From Clostridiales bacterium (GTDB lineage Bacteria; Bacillota; Clostridia; Lachnospirales; Lachnospiraceae), in the NCBI GenBank assembly GCA_021203115.1, contig JAJQBV010000005.1:1-12612 (forward strand): a stretch of DNA of 12,612 nt, in the 5' to 3' direction. Position numbers and translations under genes: made by a program. Shown piece after piece: positions 1 through 6,241 of the stretch. Each line of letters begins with the position of its first letter. Positions within the stretch are counted from its first letter, which is position 1. Below the pieces are notes generated by a model, which ran no database searches, was not told the origin of the DNA, and saw nothing but the letters and a program-made list of their open reading frames with translations.

Positions 1-197
1 ACCTTAGCCATCACGCGGGGTTCCACGCCGTCCGGATGTTCAGACAGATAGCGAAGGCAGCGGAAGGTATCATAATTGATATCCAACGGCGCCAGTAATT
101 GATTCTGACGGTGCTCTTCTTTGATCGAGTTGTTGTAATACTGTCCAAGCAGATCCCTGTATAAAATATTATCCATGTCCTGTTTGTCTTTTTTCAT
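1..197 (-). CDS. MarR-like transcriptional regulator (N-terminal part, runs off the left edge)
   Basis: Reading the minus strand from the ATG at 195-197 gives 65 complete codons that stay open to the window edge, so only the N-terminus is visible. It starts MKKDKQDMDNILYRDL. A helix-rich stretch follows, and then a segment around residues 44-65 (FRCLRYLSEHPDGVEPRVMA) that resembles the first helices of a MarR-type winged helix-turn-helix. No recognition helix or wing is in view, so the family call is an inference from this layout. A ribosome site (GAAGGG on the minus strand) lies about 9 bases before the ATG, and a near-consensus promoter sits upstream at 237-265. The gene is divergent from larB. 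MarR proteins usually repress their own promoter and a neighbouring gene, and the inverted repeats in the shared gap fit that. Another small winged-helix family is possible. Confidence 0.6.
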   Translation of the reverse strand, partial: MKKDKQDMDNILYRDLLGQYYNNSIKEEHRQNQLLAPLDINYDTFRCLRYLSEHPDGVEPRVMAK

Positions 198-236
198 GTG
201 CAATTACCCTTCATTTTTATTTAATGTCTGCATTTT

Positions 237-265
237 ATTATATGTGAGATTTTTTTCCTTTACAA
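237..265 (-). promoter_or_regulatory. Promoter of the MarR-like gene
   Basis: On the minus strand there is a -35 box TTGTAA (260-265) and a perfect -10 box TATAAT (237-242) separated by exactly 17 bases. This predicts a transcript start near 230 and a leader of about 33 bases before the ATG at 197. The boxes are read directly; activity is inferred. Confidence 0.75.
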
Positions 266-277
266 GCACAAATCTCA
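245..277. promoter_or_regulatory. Candidate operator: 8-base inverted repeat around the regulator promoter
   Basis: TGAGATTT at 245-252 and its exact reverse complement AAATCTCA at 270-277 are separated by 17 bases. One arm lies in the spacer between the -10 and -35 boxes of the minus-strand promoter and the other lies just upstream of its -35 box. A dimeric repressor bound here would block RNA polymerase, which fits autoregulation by the MarR-like protein. The arms are about 25 bases centre to centre, wider than a usual MarR site, so two dimers or another factor could be involved. Confidence 0.45.
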
Positions 278-310
278 TTTTTCAAAGGACTTTTCCGGAA
301 ATTTGAAAAA
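278..310. repeat. Second inverted repeat in the divergent gap, with a nested palindrome
   Basis: TTTTTCAAA (278-286) and TTTGAAAAA (302-310) are perfect 9-base inverted arms. The 15-base loop contains most of a 10-base palindrome, TTTCCGGAAA (292-301). The element directly abuts the operator candidate at 245-277 and lies between the two divergent promoters, so it could be a further protein-binding site. It is not followed by a run of T in either direction that would make it a convincing terminator. Confidence 0.4.
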
Positions 311-356
311 ACCAAAGGACTCTTTTCGCTTTACCTGCATTTTCCGAAGTGCTTTC

Positions 357-385
357 TTGCCATCCGACCCTGCCTGTGATATGAT
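357..385 (+). promoter_or_regulatory. Promoter of larB
   Basis: There is a -35 box TTGCCA (357-362), a 17-base spacer, and a -10 box TATGAT (380-385). The -10 box is preceded by TG one base upstream (TGATATGAT, 377-385), which makes it an extended -10 element. The predicted start is near 391, leaving a leader of about 95 bases before larB. No recognised riboswitch was seen in that leader. Confidence 0.7.
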
Positions 386-485
386 TCGCTTAAAGCTGCC
401 CGATGAGACAGTCGAAATGCGGGTGTGCGGTAAATGAGAATGTTTCTGAATGCAGTGCGGATGATCGATCGGGAGGCAGCAGGAA

Positions 486-1232
486 ATGGAGCAGAAAGAA
501 GTTCGGAAAATGCTTGAGGCGGTGGCGTCCGGAACCATGAACGTGGAGGACGCCATGCTTCGCTTAAAGATGGAGCCCTTTGAGGATCTCGGTTTTGCCA
601 AGCCGGATCACCATCGGGCTTTTCGTCAGGGCACGGCGGAGGTGATCTACGGAGCGGGAAAGACATCTGAACAGATCCGGAAGATCGCGGAAAATCTGAG
701 AGATCACGGGCAGAAAATAATACTGATCACCCGGATGAGCCGGGAGGCCGCGGAGGTCGTGGCACAGGCGCTGCCTCTGCGCTATGATGAGATCAGCCGT
801 GTGGGAATCGTGGGAGAAGTGCCGGAACCGGACGGCGTTGGCAACATCGTGGTGGCAACCGGAGGAACCAGCGATATGCCGGTGGCTGAGGAAGCTGCAC
901 TTTGTGCGGAGGCGTTCGGGAACCGGGTTGTCCGTCTGTATGATGTCGGTGTGGCGGGGCTGCATCGTCTGCTGGCACATCAGGAAGAGATTATGACGGC
1001 CAGAGTGATTATTGCGATCGCGGGGATGGAGGGTGCGCTGGCGTCCGTGATCGGCGGTCTGGCGGACTGTCCGGTCATCGCTGTGCCCACCAGCGTCGGA
1101 TACGGCGCCAGCTTCGGCGGCCTGTCGGCGCTCCTGTCGATGCTGAACTCCTGCGCCAGCGGGGTCAGCGTGGTCAATATTGACAACGGATTCGGCGCCG
1201 GGTATCTGGCCAGCATGATCAATCACATGTAA
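486..1232 (+). CDS. larB: LarB, nickel-pincer cofactor biosynthesis (pyridinium carboxylase/hydrolase)
   Basis: This 248-residue protein matches LarB throughout. LarB carboxylates the pyridinium ring of nicotinic acid adenine dinucleotide and releases AMP, the first step towards the nickel-pincer nucleotide used by LarA-type racemases and epimerases. The C-terminal half is the PurE-like (AIR carboxylase) fold: GTSD at 127-130, a glycine/alanine-rich loop AGMEGALASVIGGL at 179-192, and SVGYGASFGG around 203-212. The block MLNSCASG with NIDNGFGAG follows (219-239). Cys223 in this block should correspond to the cysteine that attacks the pyridinium ring in the Lactiplantibacillus plantarum enzyme. 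The ATG at 486 is preceded by GGGAGG (471-476) at 9 bases. The gene is first behind its own promoter. LarE is encoded 1.3 kb downstream, with two unrelated genes between. LarC is not in the window. Confidence 0.93.
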   Translation: MEQKEVRKMLEAVASGTMNVEDAMLRLKMEPFEDLGFAKPDHHRAFRQGTAEVIYGAGKTSEQIRKIAENLRDHGQKIILITRMSREAAEVVAQALPLRYDEISRVGIVGEVPEPDGVGNIVVATGGTSDMPVAEEAALCAEAFGNRVVRLYDVGVAGLHRLLAHQEEIMTARVIIAIAGMEGALASVIGGLADCPVIAVPTSVGYGASFGGLSALLSMLNSCASGVSVVNIDNGFGAGYLASMINHM

Positions 1233-1284
1233 TCATACCAGGGTCAAAAGGTCATGAATGGAGCGTCAAACGATTGAATAGACC

Positions 1285-1313
1285 TTGCTTTCGCACCACT
1301 AATCAGCTAAAAT
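1285..1313 (+). promoter_or_regulatory. Promoter of the rubrerythrin gene
   Basis: A -35 box TTGCTT (1285-1290), a 17-base spacer and a -10 box TAAAAT (1308-1313) lie in the 128-base gap after larB. The predicted start is near 1320, about 40 bases before the rubrerythrin ATG. This implies that rubrerythrin, and perhaps the genes behind it, can be expressed separately from larB. Confidence 0.6.
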
Positions 1314-1326
1314 AAAGACGCTACCG

Positions 1327-1342
1327 TATTGTAAGTTCAATA
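1327..1342. promoter_or_regulatory. Candidate operator before rubrerythrin
   Basis: TATTG-TAAGTT-CAATA has perfect 5-base arms around a 6-base centre. It lies just downstream of the predicted transcript start and upstream of the ribosome site AAGGAGG (1346-1352). A repressor here would act as a roadblock. Rubrerythrins of Clostridia are often controlled by the peroxide sensor PerR, but this site has different spacing from the classical PerR box, so the regulator is not identified. Confidence 0.3.
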
Positions 1343-1360
1343 ATTAAGGAGGACAACATT

Positions 1361-1897
1361 ATGAGCAAGTATGCAGGAACACAGACAGAGAAGAATCTGG
1401 CGGCCGCTTTTTCCGGAGAGTCGGAGGCGAGAAATAAGTATACCTATTTTGCATTCACAGCGAAGAAGGAAGGCTACGAGCAGATTGCCGCTCTGTTTTT
1501 AAAGACAGCGGAGAATGAGAAAGAGCACGCAAAAATGTGGTTTAAGGAGCTGGAGGGCATCGGTGACACCGCGCAGAATCTGGCGTCGGCCGCAGCCGGC
1601 GAGAACTACGAGTGGACCGATATGTATGCCGGATTTGCAAAAACCGCCGAGGAGGAGGGCTTCCCGGAGCTGGCCGCGAAGTTTCGTCTGGTCGCGGAGG
1701 TGGAGCGCCATCATGAGGAGAGATACCGTGCGCTTCTGAAGAATGTCGAGACTGCGGCGGTGTTTGAGAAGAGCGAGGTCAAGGTCTGGGAGTGCAGAAA
1801 CTGCGGTCATATCGTGGTGGGAACAAAGGCTCCCGAGGTGTGTCCGACCTGTAACCATCCGCAGAGCTATTTTGAGGTGCATGCGGAGAATTATTAA
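1361..1897 (+). CDS. rbr: Rubrerythrin (NADH-linked peroxidase)
   Basis: This 178-residue protein has the classical two-domain rubrerythrin layout and reduces hydrogen peroxide to water in the cytoplasm of anaerobes. The N-terminal ferritin-like four-helix bundle supplies the diiron ligands: Glu20 in GESEARNKY, Glu53 and His56 in ENEKEH, the acidic pair near 97-99 in AEEEGF, and Glu115/His118 in [10 protein letters not shown]. The C-terminal rubredoxin domain carries Cys145-x-x-Cys148 (CRNC) and Cys161-x-x-Cys164 (CPTC) for a single iron. All expected ligands are present and the length is normal. The start is fixed by AAGGAGG 8 bases upstream. It sits between larB and larE, with its own promoter and a candidate operator. 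The downstream DUF308 gene follows after 35 bases and may share the transcript. Confidence 0.95.
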   Translation: MSKYAGTQTEKNLAAAFSGESEARNKYTYFAFTAKKEGYEQIAALFLKTAENEKEHAKMWFKELEGIGDTAQNLASAAAGENYEWTDMYAGFAKTAEEEGFPELAAKFRLVAEVERHHEERYRALLKNVETAAVFEKSEVKVWECRNCGHIVVGTKAPEVCPTCNHPQSYFEVHAENY

Positions 1898-1932
1898 TCG
1901 CACCGGTCTGTTTCGTTTAAAATGAGGACAGG

Positions 1933-2460
1933 TTGTGGAAAGAGGGTATGACATTGCGGGAAAACAAGATCATCATTTCCTGTGTATCGATTTTGCTCGG
2001 GATTTTGTTTATCGTGAATCCGGGCGGAACCGGAAAAGAGATTGCGGTGATTGCGGGCATTGTGGTCCTCATTGCGGGTATTACGGATATTGTCCGCCGG
2101 CTGACGGGAGACGGCACGGCTTCGTCTATGGACGGAGCCGTCGGAGGAATTGTAAAAATCATCATCGGCATCTTCATACTCACGCATGTGACTACGATTA
2201 TTGCGCTGCTCTCTTATATTCTGGGCATTGTTGTCCTGATCGGAGCTCTGCGCAGTCTGGAGCATACGCTGCGGCTGCGCAGGGAAGGACAGCTGGAGGG
2301 AATCTGGCATATCATTCTGGCTGTGCTCGTGGCGCTGCTGGGTATTTTCATGCTGTTTGCGCCGCACGGCACCGTCAATGCCGCGATTTTTGTCGTCGGA
2401 ATTCTTCTTGTGGTGTACGGTGCGGCGACATTCTATCTGACATACAGGGAAAGCCGTTAA
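1933..2460 (+). CDS. DUF308/HdeD-like six-helix membrane protein
   Basis: This 175-residue, strongly hydrophobic protein is built from three repeats of two membrane helices, the hallmark of the DUF308 (HdeD) family. The helices lie roughly at residues 11-30, 38-57, 70-87, 87-108, 123-145 and 149-171. Several repeats share a pattern of the kind GILFIVNP, GIFILTH, GIFMLFAP. HdeD of Escherichia coli is linked to acid resistance; the clostridial relatives have no established role. The reading frame opens at a TTG (1933) that has GAGGA (1924-1928) close upstream. An internal ATG at 1948 gives a more usual N-terminus (MTLRENK), but its purine-rich site is only 1-2 bases away, so the start is uncertain by 15 bases. 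It follows rubrerythrin by 35 bases and precedes larE by 57, so it is probably co-transcribed with one or both. Confidence 0.8.
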   Translation: MWKEGMTLRENKIIISCVSILLGILFIVNPGGTGKEIAVIAGIVVLIAGITDIVRRLTGDGTASSMDGAVGGIVKIIIGIFILTHVTTIIALLSYILGIVVLIGALRSLEHTLRLRREGQLEGIWHIILAVLVALLGIFMLFAPHGTVNAAIFVVGILLVVYGAATFYLTYRESR

Positions 2461-2517
2461 GACGGCGGGTACCTGTGGTGGGACTTCATTGACCGGACGA
2501 ATAGGAGTGGATGTAAG

Positions 2518-3345
2518 ATGAGTGAAACGGAAAGACCGTCTGCCAGGCAGATGAAGCTGCTTGACAATCTGAAAGCATATATCAAAGATCTGGGTTCTGC
2601 CGCAGTGGCGTTTTCCGGCGGTGTGGACTCGACTTTCCTGCTGAAAGTGGCGCATGATGTCCTCGGCGACCGGGCGCTGGCAGTGACGGCTTCCTCCTGT
2701 TCTTTTCCGGAGCGGGAGCTGAATGAGTCGAACGCTTTCTGTGAGCGGGAAGGGATTCGCCACATTATCTGCGCATCGGAGGAGCTGGAGATCGAGGGGT
2801 TTTCCGCCAATCCGAAAAACCGCTGTTATCTGTGCAAGCGCGAACTCTTCGGAAAGATCGGGCAGATTGCGAAGGAAAATCAAATCGAACATATTCTGGA
2901 GGGCTCCAATCTGGACGATGACGGGGATTATCGCCCCGGCCTTCTCGCGGTGGCGGAGCTGGGAATCATCAGCCCGCTGCGCGTCTGCGGATTTACGAAG
3001 AAGGATATCCGCACACTTTCCCGTTTTCTGGGACTTGACACATGGGACAAGCAGTCGTTTGCCTGCCTGTCCTCCCGTTTTGTTTATGGGGAGACGATCA
3101 CCAGAGAAAAGCTCGGCATGGTGGACCGGGCGGAGCAGCTTTTGCTGGATCTGGGGTTTCATCAGGTTCGCGTCCGCATTCACGGGATGATTGCGCGGAT
3201 TGAGGTAGAGCCGGAGGAGTTTGAAAAGCTGATAGCGGAGGATGTCTGCGGGGAAATCTGCAGGAAGCTTCGCGCGTTCGGGTTTACCTATGTCACAATG
3301 GATCTTATGGGATATCGCACGGGAAGTATGAATGAGACACTATAG
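2518..3345 (+). CDS. larE: LarE, ATP-dependent sulfur transferase for the nickel-pincer cofactor
   Basis: This 275-residue protein is a full-length LarE. LarE adenylates the carboxylates of pyridinium biscarboxylic acid mononucleotide and converts them to thiocarboxylates, the step after LarB. The N-terminal PP-loop ATP-binding motif SGGVDS is at residues 33-38, in a typical GSAAVAFSGGVDST context. The motif NRCYLCKRELF places Cys103 and Cys106, EGSNLDD is at 128-134, and FACLSSR places Cys183. In L. plantarum a single cysteine at the last position is the sacrificial sulfur donor. LarE proteins with three such cysteines, as characterised from Thermotoga maritima, hold a [4Fe-4S] cluster, and this protein appears to be of that kind. 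AGGAG (2503-2507) lies 10 bases before the ATG. The MATE exporter gene follows after 45 bases. larC and larA are not in view. Confidence 0.92.
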   Translation: MSETERPSARQMKLLDNLKAYIKDLGSAAVAFSGGVDSTFLLKVAHDVLGDRALAVTASSCSFPERELNESNAFCEREGIRHIICASEELEIEGFSANPKNRCYLCKRELFGKIGQIAKENQIEHILEGSNLDDDGDYRPGLLAVAELGIISPLRVCGFTKKDIRTLSRFLGLDTWDKQSFACLSSRFVYGETITREKLGMVDRAEQLLLDLGFHQVRVRIHGMIARIEVEPEEFEKLIAEDVCGEICRKLRAFGFTYVTMDLMGYRTGSMNETL

Positions 3346-3390
3346 ACAATATTTGACGGCAGGAGAGGCAGCAGGTCGGGAGGGACAGTC

Positions 3391-4722
3391 GTGGAGATAA
3401 ATCGGACAAGCGGCAGCATTTTAAAAATGCTTCTGGCATTTTCTGTTCCGTACCTGCTGTCTTATTTTTTACAGACTTTGTACGGACTGGCGGATCTGTT
3501 TATCATCGGCCAGTTCAGCGATGTGGCCGGGACAACCGCTGTCTCCGTGGGCAGTCAGGTCATGCACATGGTGACGGTGATGATCGTCGGGCTTGCCATG
3601 GGCACCACGGTGATGATCGGGCGCGCGGTCGGTGCGAACCGCCGTGAGGAGGCCGCACATGCGGTCGGCAATACGATTTTGCTTTTCGTCGCAGTTTCCC
3701 TGGCGCTGACCGCAGTTCTTCTTTTGCTGCGGGAGCCGATTATCACGGTTATGCAGACCCCGGCGGAGGCTGTGGACGGAATGAAGGATTATCTGACCAT
3801 CTGCTTTATCGGGATTCCGTTTATCACGGCCTACAATGTCATAAGCTCGATTTTCCGCGGGCTGGGCGACTCGAAAAGCCCGATGTATTTTATCGCGGTC
3901 GCCTGCTGCGCGAATATACTCCTCGACTATCTTTTCATCGGATTTTTCCGGCTGGGACCGGCCGGGGCGGCGCTGGGAACCACGTTGGCGCAGTCCTTCA
4001 GCGTGGTGATCGCTCTGGTTGTGATTATCCGGAAAAAGATGCTTTCTCTGACAAGACAGAGCTTTCAGCCCTCCGCCGTTGTCATGAAAAGCCTGTTGGC
4101 CGTCGGTCTGCCGGTGGCTGTACAGGACGGCTGTATTCAGGTTTCGTTCCTGATTATCTCGGCGATCGCTAACAGCCGGGGGCTGACGGATGCCGCTGCG
4201 GTGGGCGTTGTGGAAAAGATTATCGGTATTCTTTTCCTGATCCCCTCGTCCATGCTTTCCTCCGTCTCGGCGCTCTGCGCCCAGAATATCGGGGCTGGGT
4301 TCTACGACCGGGCGAAAAAGACCCTGTTTTACGCGATCGGCATTGCCACAGGCGTCGGACTCGTTGCGGCGGTCTGTATGCTCTTTGCTGCGGAGGCAGT
4401 GGTTGGGCTTTTTGTCAGCGACGGCGCCGTTATTCTGGCCGGCGCACAGTATCTGCACGGTTATGTATGGGACTGTGTTCTTGCCGGGATTCATTTTTGT
4501 TTCAGCGGGTACTTTTGTGCCTGCAAAAAATCCGGGATTTCTTTTCTCCACAATATTATCTCCATCATCTGCGCCCGTATCCCGCTGGCGTATCTGGCGT
4601 CGAAGATGTTTCCGGACAACCTGATGCCCATGGGGCTGGCGACGGCCGTCGGCTCCGGCGTGTCCGTCATTGTCTGCGTCATCGCATACACTCTGATGCG
4701 GAAGAAAAATCCGGAAAGCTGA
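3391..4722 (+). CDS. MATE-family multidrug/metabolite exporter
   Basis: This 443-residue protein has about twelve membrane helices in two homologous halves, as expected for MATE transporters. These proteins use sodium or proton gradients to export cationic or other small compounds across the inner membrane. Family signals include the N-terminal stretch PYLLSYFLQTLYGLADLFIIG, where a conserved aspartate follows the first helix; the segment SSIFRGLGDSKSPM (about 152-165); and LDYLFIGFFRLGPAGAALGT. The second half restarts near LAVGLPVAVQDG (about 236-247). The start is a GTG at 3391 with GGGAGGG (3378-3384) 6 bases upstream; no equally supported ATG is near. The substrate cannot be read from sequence. 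It follows larE by 45 bases and may be co-transcribed, but a role linked to the cofactor is only conjecture. Confidence 0.9.
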   Translation: MEINRTSGSILKMLLAFSVPYLLSYFLQTLYGLADLFIIGQFSDVAGTTAVSVGSQVMHMVTVMIVGLAMGTTVMIGRAVGANRREEAAHAVGNTILLFVAVSLALTAVLLLLREPIITVMQTPAEAVDGMKDYLTICFIGIPFITAYNVISSIFRGLGDSKSPMYFIAVACCANILLDYLFIGFFRLGPAGAALGTTLAQSFSVVIALVVIIRKKMLSLTRQSFQPSAVVMKSLLAVGLPVAVQDGCIQVSFLIISAIANSRGLTDAAAVGVVEKIIGILFLIPSSMLSSVSALCAQNIGAGFYDRAKKTLFYAIGIATGVGLVAAVCMLFAAEAVVGLFVSDGAVILAGAQYLHGYVWDCVLAGIHFCFSGYFCACKKSGISFLHNIISIICARIPLAYLASKMFPDNLMPMGLATAVGSGVSVIVCVIAYTLMRKKNPES

Positions 4723-4751
4723 AAGTCGTGATGGCCAGATCCGGCCGGCTC

Positions 4752-4760
4752 TGTTACAAT
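4752..4760 (+). promoter_or_regulatory. Possible extended -10 promoter before the A24 peptidase gene
   Basis: TGTTACAAT fits an extended -10 element (TG-n-TATAAT with one mismatch). No good -35 box lies 16-18 bases upstream. A start 7-8 bases downstream would fall at or next to the ATG at 4768, giving a nearly leaderless message. This would explain why no ribosome site is seen. It is weak evidence from one short element. Confidence 0.3.
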
Positions 4761-5208
4761 GGTTACCATGACAACAAAAATTATTTTCTTTATCGTATTC
4801 TGGATTCTGCTCGCAATCATCGCATACCGGGACGGGAAAACCCGACGAATTTCAAACGGACTTGTGCTGATGGTGGCGGCAGCGGCAATTTTCTCAATTC
4901 CCTTTATTCCGGAACCGGGTTTGGCACAGAGAGCAGTCGGCGCACTGATTGTCAGTGTTCCGTTGATTGTCCTGACACTGGTGGTTCCGCGCAGCTTCGG
5001 CGGCGGAGATATCAAACTCGCGGCAGCCATGGGTCTTTTCCTCGGCTGGGAGGGGATGCTTTGCGCTTTTGTCATTGCGGTGCTTTCCGCGGGAGTCTAC
5101 TGTGCCGTTATGTTGGTGCGCCGAAGGATGCAGATTCGGTCCGTGTTTGCGTTCGGCCCGTTTCTCTGCCTCGGAGGAGCGGTTGCGGCCTGTCTTATTT
5201 TCGTATGA
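4759..5208 (+). CDS. A24-family prepilin-like aspartic peptidase, stand-alone
   Basis: This 149-residue integral membrane protein matches the peptidase domain of type IV prepilin peptidases (family A24, TadV/CpaA-like size). These enzymes clip the leader from prepilin-like proteins at the cytoplasmic face of the membrane. The two catalytic aspartates are visible: Asp25 in AYRDGKTRRISN, after the first helix, and Asp84 in the signature FGGGDIKLAAAMGLFLG. About five hydrophobic helices span the rest. The N-terminal methylase domain of PilD/ComC is absent, as in the short members of the family. Two in-frame starts are possible, 4759 and 4768 (MTTKII). Neither has a recognisable ribosome site, which is unlike every other gene here. 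No prepilin, ATPase or secretin gene is next to it, so its substrate must be encoded elsewhere. Confidence 0.82.
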   Translation: MVTMTTKIIFFIVFWILLAIIAYRDGKTRRISNGLVLMVAAAAIFSIPFIPEPGLAQRAVGALIVSVPLIVLTLVVPRSFGGGDIKLAAAMGLFLGWEGMLCAFVIAVLSAGVYCAVMLVRRRMQIRSVFAFGPFLCLGGAVAACLIFV

Positions 5209-5216
5209 AAACCTTA

Positions 5217-5245
5217 TTGTGAATACAGGAAAAACCGAGTATACT
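5217..5245 (+). promoter_or_regulatory. Promoter of the dehydrogenase-SNF2-SbcCD-like operon
   Basis: A -35 box TTGTGA (5217-5222), a 17-base spacer and a -10 box TATACT (5240-5245) lie in the 59-base gap. The predicted start is near 5252, only about 16 bases before the dehydrogenase ATG. No other promoter was noticed between here and the right edge, where all gene gaps are 20 bases or less. Confidence 0.7.
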
Positions 5246-5267
5246 GTGAGTTACAGAAGGAGTCGAT

Positions 5268-6221
5268 ATGATACACACATTGATTATAGGCGCAGGGGCC
5301 ATCGGCATTGCCATGGGTGCATCTCTCTTTTCTCAGGGCATGGAGATTACATTCCTTGCCAGAGAAAATACGGGAAAAGCCATTCGGGAGGGCGGCATTC
5401 GGCGCACCGGCCTCTTTGGGGAGATTGCGGTTCCAGCTGAGGAAATCGCGGTGATTGAAGATCTCGCCGACCTTGCGGATCACAGCATCGACTACGTTTT
5501 GGTCTGTACAAAGACATTGGCCAACGCAGATGTCGCCGCAAAGCTGGCGGATCAACGGGAGAAACGAAAGGCTGACGGCAGAATTGTTATCATGCAGAAT
5601 GGCTGGGGCAATGATGTGCCGTTTCGTGCGTATTTTTCCGAGGGGGAGATTTATCAGGCGCGGGTGATCACCGGCTTTTCCAGAACTGCACCGAATGTCA
5701 GCAACATCACGGTTCACACCGCTCCGATTCTGCTGGGGTCTCTGTATGGGAAAAACACGGATTGTGCGGAGCCGTTGGCGCATGCCGTTGCCGCGTCCGG
5801 TATTCCCTGTGAGACAACTGCCGTGTTGTCGGAGGCACTCTGGGCGAAAATGCTCTACAATACGACATTGAATCCGCTCGGCGCCATTCTCCGGGTTCCT
5901 TACGGAAAACTGGCGGAATCCGATGATTCCAGAGCGATTATGGACCGACTGATTGATGAGACGTTTGCCGTGATGAGATGTCACGGATACCGCACGTTCT
6001 GGGAGACGCCGGAGGCTTATAAAAGCGAATTTTATAATAAACTGATTCCGGATACTGCTGCGCACCGTTCTTCCACGCTGCAGGACATGGAGAAAAAACA
6101 AAAGACGGAAATTGACACATTAAACGGGTGTATTGTCCGTCTTGCGGATCAATATGATCTGGAGGTTCCGACGCATCGGATGATCTGTGAGCTGATTGGC
6201 GCGCTGGAACATAACTATTAA
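5268..6221 (+). CDS. Ketopantoate reductase-family (PanE/ApbA-like) dehydrogenase
   Basis: This 317-residue protein has the whole ketopantoate reductase layout. The N-terminal Rossmann nucleotide-binding motif GAGAIG is at residues 8-13, and VLVCTKT (77-83) and MQNGWGN (109-115) follow. The C-terminal helical domain carries the catalytic lysine, Lys194, in LWAKMLYNTTLNPL and the substrate-binding block SSTLQDM with TEIDTLNG (268-287). There, Glu281 matches the conserved active-site glutamate of E. coli PanE. The family's reference reaction is NADPH-dependent reduction of 2-dehydropantoate to pantoate for coenzyme A synthesis. Many Clostridia carry several paralogues acting on other keto acids, and no panB or panC is adjacent, so the substrate is uncertain. 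AGAAGGAG (5255-5262) precedes the ATG by 5 bases. It is the first gene of the right-hand operon, and the SNF2 gene starts 20 bases after its stop. Confidence 0.88.
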   Translation: MIHTLIIGAGAIGIAMGASLFSQGMEITFLARENTGKAIREGGIRRTGLFGEIAVPAEEIAVIEDLADLADHSIDYVLVCTKTLANADVAAKLADQREKRKADGRIVIMQNGWGNDVPFRAYFSEGEIYQARVITGFSRTAPNVSNITVHTAPILLGSLYGKNTDCAEPLAHAVAASGIPCETTAVLSEALWAKMLYNTTLNPLGAILRVPYGKLAESDDSRAIMDRLIDETFAVMRCHGYRTFWETPEAYKSEFYNKLIPDTAAHRSSTLQDMEKKQKTEIDTLNGCIVRLADQYDLEVPTHRMICELIGALEHNY

Positions 6222-6241
6222 TCGATGAAAGAGGTACCCGG

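Noticed and set aside
433..516. Small frame in the larB leader (MRMFLNAVRMIDREA...) overlapping the larB start
   Set aside because: It has no convincing ribosome site and no conserved feature, so a leader peptide cannot be supported from this sequence alone.
564..1226. Long minus-strand open frame across larB (220 codons)
   Set aside because: It is an antisense shadow of larB. Its translation is rich in His, Arg and Pro with no recognisable domain, and it has no ribosome site, whereas the plus-strand frame is a complete LarB.
1894..3183. Very long minus-strand open frame (429 codons) opposite the DUF308 and larE genes
   Set aside because: It spans two well-supported plus-strand genes and the gap between them, its composition is low-quality (Gln, His, Arg and Asn rich), and it shows no family motif. 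Codon bias of the plus-strand genes explains the open frame.
3469..4551. Long minus-strand open frame (360 codons) opposite the MATE gene
   Set aside because: It is strongly charged, with no membrane or enzyme motifs, and is complementary to a clear twelve-helix transporter; it is a shadow.
4720..4755. GC-rich palindrome-like stretch GGCCAGATCCGGCCGG after the MATE gene, considered as a terminator
   Set aside because: The stem would be only about four pairs and no T run follows it.
4467..5222. Plus-strand frame of 251 codons bridging the MATE and A24 peptidase genes
   Set aside because: It overlaps two genes with strong motifs in other frames and gives an Arg/Gly/Cys/Ser-rich product without a domain.
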